Below, one piece after another: positions 30,582 to 34,599 of a DNA stretch of 34,599 nucleotides (position 1 is the first letter of the stretch; each line of letters begins with the position of its first letter). The DNA lies in contig JAUNJX010000023.1 in assembly GCA_030533005.1 (NCBI GenBank), forward strand, positions 1 through 34,599. Direction: 5' to 3'. This DNA is from Clostridia bacterium. GTDB taxonomy: Bacteria > Bacillota > Clostridia > Christensenellales > CAG-138. The notes beneath the pieces are model-generated. The model did not search any database and was not told the DNA's origin. It saw only the letters and a list, made by a program, of their open reading frames with translations. A program made the translations under genes and the position numbers.

Positions 30582-32009
30582 ATGAGAAATCTATCCATCC
30601 GCTGGAAGCTGGCGCTAGGCTACATCATCGCTTTTTTGATGTGCCTTGGCATGCTCACCGCCGCATTCGTATCCCTTTCCCGCATCAACGGCTACTTTGA
30701 CGAGGCGGTAAGCATCTCCACCGCGCGCAGCCCGTCGCTTTATCAGGAGCTTGCGCCGCTTTCCGAGGAGGCGCACGCTTCCTACGACAGAGCCACCAAG
30801 CTGGTCGTTATCGAGATCGTTGTACTGGTCGCTGCGGGCGTGCTGTTCGTTCGCATCACGCGTCTTGGGATCGTGCCGCCGCTCATGCAGATCGGCACGG
30901 GCATGAAAGCCCTTGCAAGCGGCGATCTAAGCGCCGAGGTCTCCTATACCAGCAAGGACGAGCTTGGCCAGACCTGCGACTGTATGCGTACGAGTCTCAA
31001 CTCGCTTCGTTCCTACATCGCCAAGATCGACGAGGCCATGCAGGAGCTTTCCGATGGTAATTTCTCCATGGAGCTCAAGAACGAATTCGTGGGCGACTTT
31101 GAAAACATCGGTCACAGCATCGACACGCTGAGCATCAAAATGTCCGACGTGATGCGGGAGATACAAAACGCCGCCGAGCAGGTTTCCTCCGGCGCTTCTC
31201 AGCTCGCCGTGGGCGCGCAGTCGCTCTCCGAGGGCACGACCGAGCAGGCCGCCTCCGTCGAGGAGCTTTCCGCCACCTTGGACGGCATATCGGATCAGGT
31301 CAAGGATACGGCCAAGTTTGCCATGAATTCCGTGATGCTCACCACGAAGGTCGGCGAATCCATCCACGATTGCAACGGGCAGATGAAGGAGCTTATGGCC
31401 GCCATCAAGGATATCGCCACCACCTCTGACGACATCGGCAAGATCGTCAAAACCATTGACGACATCGCGTTCCAAACCAACATACTGGCTCTGAACGCCG
31501 CCGTGGAGGCAGCGCGCGCGGGCGACGCGGGAAAGGGCTTTGCGGTGGTCGCGGACGAGGTGCGAAATCTCGCCCAAAAATCCTCCGAAGCCGCCCAAAG
31601 CACCGCCACCCTCATCGACAAGGCCGTTTCCTCCGCCAACAAGGGTAACGCCCTCGCTTCTATCACGGGCGACGCCTTTGAGGCCGCCGCCAAAAAGGTT
31701 TCCGCCGTCGTGGAGATCGTGACCAAGATCGCCAAGGCCGCCGAAGACCAGTCCACCTCCATCGAGCAGGTCACGCTCGGCGTCAGCCAGATATCCGATG
31801 TTGTGCAGACCAACTCGGCCACCTCCGAGGAAAGCGCGGCCGCAAGCGAAGAACTTCACGGGCAGGCGCAGCTTCTCAACGAGCTGATCGCCCGCTTCCG
31901 TCTGCGCGGGGAAGCAGGCGCCGCCTCGCACGCGGCCATACCCGTTTCCAGCGCCGATTTTGTGGATGGCATCGAATCCTTGCTCCCCGAAAGCGAAATC
32001 TCGATCTGA
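30582..32009 (+). CDS. Methyl-accepting chemotaxis protein with minimal extracytoplasmic domain
   Basis: A 475-residue chemoreceptor. TM1 is at about 9-32 and TM2 at about 73-93, leaving only about 40 residues outside, too few for a normal sensor domain. Residues about 93-145 are a HAMP domain and a second HAMP-like unit ([19 protein letters not shown]) follows at about 150-195. The signalling helix hairpin has the invariant tip [21 protein letters not shown] (about 294-314). There is no C-terminal CheR-binding pentapeptide. Input may come from the membrane, HAMP region or partner proteins such as the CheW-CZB adaptor in the same operon (inference). AAAGGATAAGG precedes the ATG. Confidence 0.95.
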   Translation: MRNLSIRWKLALGYIIAFLMCLGMLTAAFVSLSRINGYFDEAVSISTARSPSLYQELAPLSEEAHASYDRATKLVVIEIVVLVAAGVLFVRITRLGIVPPLMQIGTGMKALASGDLSAEVSYTSKDELGQTCDCMRTSLNSLRSYIAKIDEAMQELSDGNFSMELKNEFVGDFENIGHSIDTLSIKMSDVMREIQNAAEQVSSGASQLAVGAQSLSEGTTEQAASVEELSATLDGISDQVKDTAKFAMNSVMLTTKVGESIHDCNGQMKELMAAIKDIATTSDDIGKIVKTIDDIAFQTNILALNAAVEAARAGDAGKGFAVVADEVRNLAQKSSEAAQSTATLIDKAVSSANKGNALASITGDAFEAAAKKVSAVVEIVTKIAKAAEDQSTSIEQVTLGVSQISDVVQTNSATSEESAAASEELHGQAQLLNELIARFRLRGEAGAASHAAIPVSSADFVDGIESLLPESEISI

Positions 32010-32035
32010 TCGCCAATCACGCGGTTTTTTTGGAA

Positions 32036-32067
32036 GGGCACGGCAACAAAAGCCGCGCCCTTTCATT
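32036..32067 (+). terminator. Terminator of the cheW-CZB operon
   Basis: GGGCACGGC (32036-32044) and GCCGCGCCC (32052-32060) form a 9-position stem with one A-C mismatch, followed by TTTCATTTT. It lies 27 bases after the receptor stop codon. Confidence 0.75.
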
Positions 32068-32124
32068 TTCACCGCACGCATGAAATGCACCCGCATTGGA
32101 AACTCTATATGCGAGGTGATTTGA

Positions 32125-32274
32125 ATGGAAAACCGGAAAAGACCGACGGTGGCCGATATCTATGCCGCCCTTGACAACGACCTTGCATGGGACAATCTCG
32201 AACACGACCTTCCCGCGGCGGATCTTGCGGATCTGGAGCACAGTCTGCCCGGCGCCAACGGCGAGGATTTTTAG
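32125..32274 (+). CDS. Small acidic protein (49 residues), unknown
   Basis: A 49-codon ORF starting MENRKRPTVADIYAAL with a near-ideal ribosome binding site, GAGGTGAT, six to eight bases before the ATG. It is basic at the start and acidic after, and contains two similar segments, NLEHDLP and DLEHSLP, spaced 13 residues apart. There is no signal peptide or membrane segment. It follows the operon terminator and precedes the convergent secreted-protein gene. I do not recognise it. The strong start site and internal repeat support a real gene. Confidence 0.55.
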   Translation: MENRKRPTVADIYAALDNDLAWDNLEHDLPAADLADLEHSLPGANGEDF

Positions 32275-32293
32275 CTTCGGCTCGCCGCTAAGG

Positions 32294-32319
32294 GCGGAAA
32301 CGGCCGGCTGCCTTTCCGC
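32294..32319. other. Inverted repeat between convergent genes
   Basis: GCGGAAA (32294-32300) and TTTCCGC (32313-32319) with a 12-base GC-rich loop. It lies between the stop codons of the small ORF (32274) and the convergent secreted-protein gene (32329). Neither strand has a T-run after it, so terminator function is doubtful. Confidence 0.3.
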
Positions 32320-32328
32320 TGAAGCACA

Positions 32329-34452
32329 TTACCGCAGGCGGTATCGATAGAGGGTCTGCGTTCTTACCTCGCAGCTCTCCGTCGGGACGATCATGCTATC
32401 CCCGTAAGCCGACCAATCCGACCAACGGTAGAAATAATAAGTATGCAGCAAATCCCGCGTGCATGCGCGATACTGTGTTTTGTAGTAGGTGTTGGTCACA
32501 AAAAGCACCTCCGATTCCATGGGGACAAACGATGTAGCGTATCGCCGTCCCTGCTCGCCACTCGTGCCCGTGACCGTCTGGTAGCCGCCGCTTATGCCTG
32601 AGAAGCTGTATTGCTGACTCCATCCCACACATTCGTACCCACAGTTTTTCATTTGTGTTTCGTTGCGGAACCACCCCCATGCCAGATTCCCATTATTGTC
32701 GTATATGCGGGCAACAAACGTTTCGAGATCGACTGCGGCCTCTACCGAACGCGTTTCCACCTGAACAGAATCAGACGAAGCAATAGCGGCATCCTGCCAG
32801 CCACCCCAGTCCCCATATGCGCTCCATTCCTCTCCGTCATCATACTTTGTCCAGCCCTCCATGACGCTTTCCTGCGAGGACGCCGTTTCTTTTGTCCTGC
32901 TGCTATATTGCACCTTGGTTTGCGATTCGTAAAGCGGGTCGTTGAGCATGGACGCGTCTGTCGTCCATGTGCCCCAAGTGCCGCCCACGCTTATGGAAAG
33001 CTTCACGTTGCTTCCCTTTGCCGCGATATAATTGGGCGCGGGGTCTTGTGCAAATACGCAGCCCGCCTCTACATCGGAATTCGGCAGCTCTACGGTCGTA
33101 TAAGTAAATCCCTCCGCCGTCAGCGCTCCAATCGCGGCGCTTTCCGTCAATCCGATCAAAGGCGGAACCTTGGATGCTTCCATGGGCAGCGTGGCAACAG
33201 TGCCAACTATATGGCGGCACATGAGGATAATATCGATAAGATTCGTTTTCCCGTCAAGATTTACATCCGTTTTATCCAGTAATAAGCCGTCCGGAACGGA
33301 AAGATTGACATTCTTGCGGCAAAGCAGTACCGTGTCCCGTGTCGTAACCTGCTTATCGCCGTCCAGATCGCCATACACATGGGTGCCGTCATCCCGCCAA
33401 ATGGCGATCATGGTCGTGGAAGCGTTTCTCGTATACACGTCGCCCGCCGCGTAGATACCGTTTTCATCGTTGGCGTCCTGCCAGCCAAGAAAATCATATC
33501 CGCTTTTTGTCGGCGTCTGGCTGTGCAGTGTAAGCGGGCCGTCATGCAGCTTGGCCTGTGCCAAAAAACCACTGCCGGAGCCGCCCGAAAGATCATACTG
33601 CACGGTATAGCCCGATACTGCCTGCCAAACCGCATACAGCGTGGTGGCCGCGTTGGCGGTATAGCTTGCACCTGCTGCATAGTCTGGCAGCGTAGCTGTA
33701 GCGCTAGTCGCCCAGCCTTGGAACATATAGCCGGGGCGCGTGGGCTTCGTGGCGCTTAAGATCAGCGTCGCATCCTGTGTTTTGGTTTGCGCCGCAGGTG
33801 CTCCCGTGCCGCCATTGGCGTTGTAGGTGATGGGGTAGGTGGCGGGAGATGGGGCGGCAGGATAATTCCATGGCATATGTACATAAGTAATTTGCCCACA
33901 TGTGTTTGCATACTCCTGCCAGGTAAAATAAGTGATACTGGTATTGCAATATCCTCTACTCGCATTGTTCCAGTTTGAATGAAGAATCCATATACCCGTT
34001 GCATCAGACTTCAAATATACCATCGCATGTTGCAAGTTCGCATATCCTTCTAAACAAAATATCGTCGCTCCCGTCTTTATTCCAAGATTTGTGAGCGTAG
34101 CTTGCATAGATGCAGCAGTCGTCGTAGAGCCAAGCGTTCCATCACGATAATCCCAATCATAGTAGTACCCCACCTGATTGGCATGATTCTGATCAAACAC
34201 ACCAAATAGCTGAAGAAATGTCCATCTTGCAAAAGCCATACATTCATAATTCCCATTATATTCCTGCATCGCATATGAAGGATATGTATCCATAACTGTT
34301 TGTAACCGGGTAGCAACGACACTGTTGCTCGTAAAATCTGTCGCTTTATAACTTGACAAGTCATTCGTCGCAATCGCTCGTGTCCGTACTGGTACAAGGC
34401 CATTTAACATCATCAATACAAGTATCAACGCCACGCATTTCCTGATCTTCAT
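32329..34452 (-). CDS. Secreted modular protein: cysteine-hydrolase-like domain, InlB-type repeats, dockerin, PASTA
   Basis: A 707-residue exported protein. Signal peptide at about 1-27. Residues about 40-195 resemble a CHAP/NlpC-like cysteine hydrolase, with candidate catalytic C71 (YECMAFARW), H142 (LQHAMVYL) and N160 (LHSNWN). Two Listeria-Bacteroides (InlB B-type) repeats lie at about 206-276 and 283-352, each ending in an AVW/AIW motif. A dockerin-like pair of Ca-binding segments (GDLDGDKQVTTRD, DVNLDGKTNLID) lies at about 361-417. A PASTA domain (VPPLIGLTESAAIGAL) lies at about 429-490. The C-terminus has two Trp/Tyr-rich units with WSAYGD followed by VETRS or VRTQTLYRYR. Murein or peptide cleavage at the cell surface is plausible but unproven. 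The 5' third of the gene is visibly more AT-rich than the rest. The ATG follows GGGGGGAA. Confidence 0.85.
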   Translation of the reverse strand: MKIRKCVALILVLMMLNGLVPVRTRAIATNDLSSYKATDFTSNSVVATRLQTVMDTYPSYAMQEYNGNYECMAFARWTFLQLFGVFDQNHANQVGYYYDWDYRDGTLGSTTTAASMQATLTNLGIKTGATIFCLEGYANLQHAMVYLKSDATGIWILHSNWNNASRGYCNTSITYFTWQEYANTCGQITYVHMPWNYPAAPSPATYPITYNANGGTGAPAAQTKTQDATLILSATKPTRPGYMFQGWATSATATLPDYAAGASYTANAATTLYAVWQAVSGYTVQYDLSGGSGSGFLAQAKLHDGPLTLHSQTPTKSGYDFLGWQDANDENGIYAAGDVYTRNASTTMIAIWRDDGTHVYGDLDGDKQVTTRDTVLLCRKNVNLSVPDGLLLDKTDVNLDGKTNLIDIILMCRHIVGTVATLPMEASKVPPLIGLTESAAIGALTAEGFTYTTVELPNSDVEAGCVFAQDPAPNYIAAKGSNVKLSISVGGTWGTWTTDASMLNDPLYESQTKVQYSSRTKETASSQESVMEGWTKYDDGEEWSAYGDWGGWQDAAIASSDSVQVETRSVEAAVDLETFVARIYDNNGNLAWGWFRNETQMKNCGYECVGWSQQYSFSGISGGYQTVTGTSGEQGRRYATSFVPMESEVLFVTNTYYKTQYRACTRDLLHTYYFYRWSDWSAYGDSMIVPTESCEVRTQTLYRYRLR

Positions 34453-34599
34453 TTCCCCCCACTCTTATCCTCTTTGTCAAAATGTTTGTATTTTAGATAC
34501 CATACAGCAACCAGAAAAGACACCAGATTGGGTGCGTTTGAGCAACCTATTTTCCCGGCTCTGCAAGCATGGTCGTGCCGCGTCGGCGCGAACACCTTC
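34453..34599. other. Non-coding end of the window
   Basis: No ORF with a credible start is seen. The half next to the secreted-protein gene is AT-rich and should hold its promoter; a TAAAAT -10-like hexamer is visible on the minus strand but no good -35 was found. Confidence 0.4.

Noticed and set aside
30927-32096. Long minus-strand open frame opposite the chemoreceptor
   Set aside because: Gly/His-rich shadow of the receptor gene, with no start signal.

Overview
The window reads as chromosomal DNA of a motile, fairly GC-rich member of the Clostridia (Bacillota). This rests on the Bacillus/Clostridium-type late flagellar gene order (flgM, flgN, flgK, flgL, yviE, fliW, csrA), a SigD/FliA sigma factor next to flhG, the Gram-positive yvyF protein, purine-rich AGGAGG-type ribosome binding sites, and a secreted protein joining InlB-type repeats, a dockerin and a PASTA domain. 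No rRNA, tRNA, insertion sequence, prophage or CRISPR array was seen.

Region 1 (1-6100): the start of a small divergent gene, then the flagellin gene hag on the plus strand behind a SigD-type promoter and a leader that looks like a CsrA target, then a GT2 glycosyltransferase. On the minus strand are a polysaccharide pyruvyl transferase fused to a ferredoxin/FrhB redox module and an overlapping gene of unknown function. These genes sit between csrA and hag, which are adjacent in Bacillus subtilis, so a glycan-modification cassette at the flagellin locus is plausible.

Region 2 (6099-26314, minus strand): about 20 kb of flagellar genes in two main units. The early unit starts at a SigA-type promoter (26285-26314) and runs flgB-flgC-fliE-fliO-fliP-fliQ-fliR-flhB-flhA-flhF-flhG-fliA-fapA plus a small charged protein. 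The second unit starts at a strong SigD-type promoter (13680-13706) and runs flgF-flgG-yvyF-flgM-flgN-flgK-flgL-yviE. fliW and csrA follow, separated by an intrinsic hairpin with a T-run and preceded by their own SigA-like promoter. The fliF-G-H-I-J-K, flgD/E, fliL/M/Y and cheB/A/W/C/D block found in the B. subtilis fla/che operon is absent from this cluster. The genes present cover export gate, rod, polar placement, SigD/FlgM switch, hook-filament junction and the FliW-CsrA-flagellin homeostasis loop.

Region 3 (26560-32070, plus strand): a four-gene operon of a CheW adaptor carrying an inserted CZB zinc-binding domain, a large FtsA-like actin-fold ATPase with C-terminal beta-grasp-like domains, an OmpR-type response regulator without a kinase beside it, and a chemoreceptor with a very small extracytoplasmic part. 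This is the best candidate in the window for a poorly described system: a zinc/redox-sensing chemosensory adaptor tied to a divisome-like ATPase.

Region 4 (32100-34599): a 49-residue acidic ORF with a good ribosome binding site, then a convergent gene for a 707-residue secreted cysteine-hydrolase-like modular protein whose N-terminal part is clearly more AT-rich than its surroundings.
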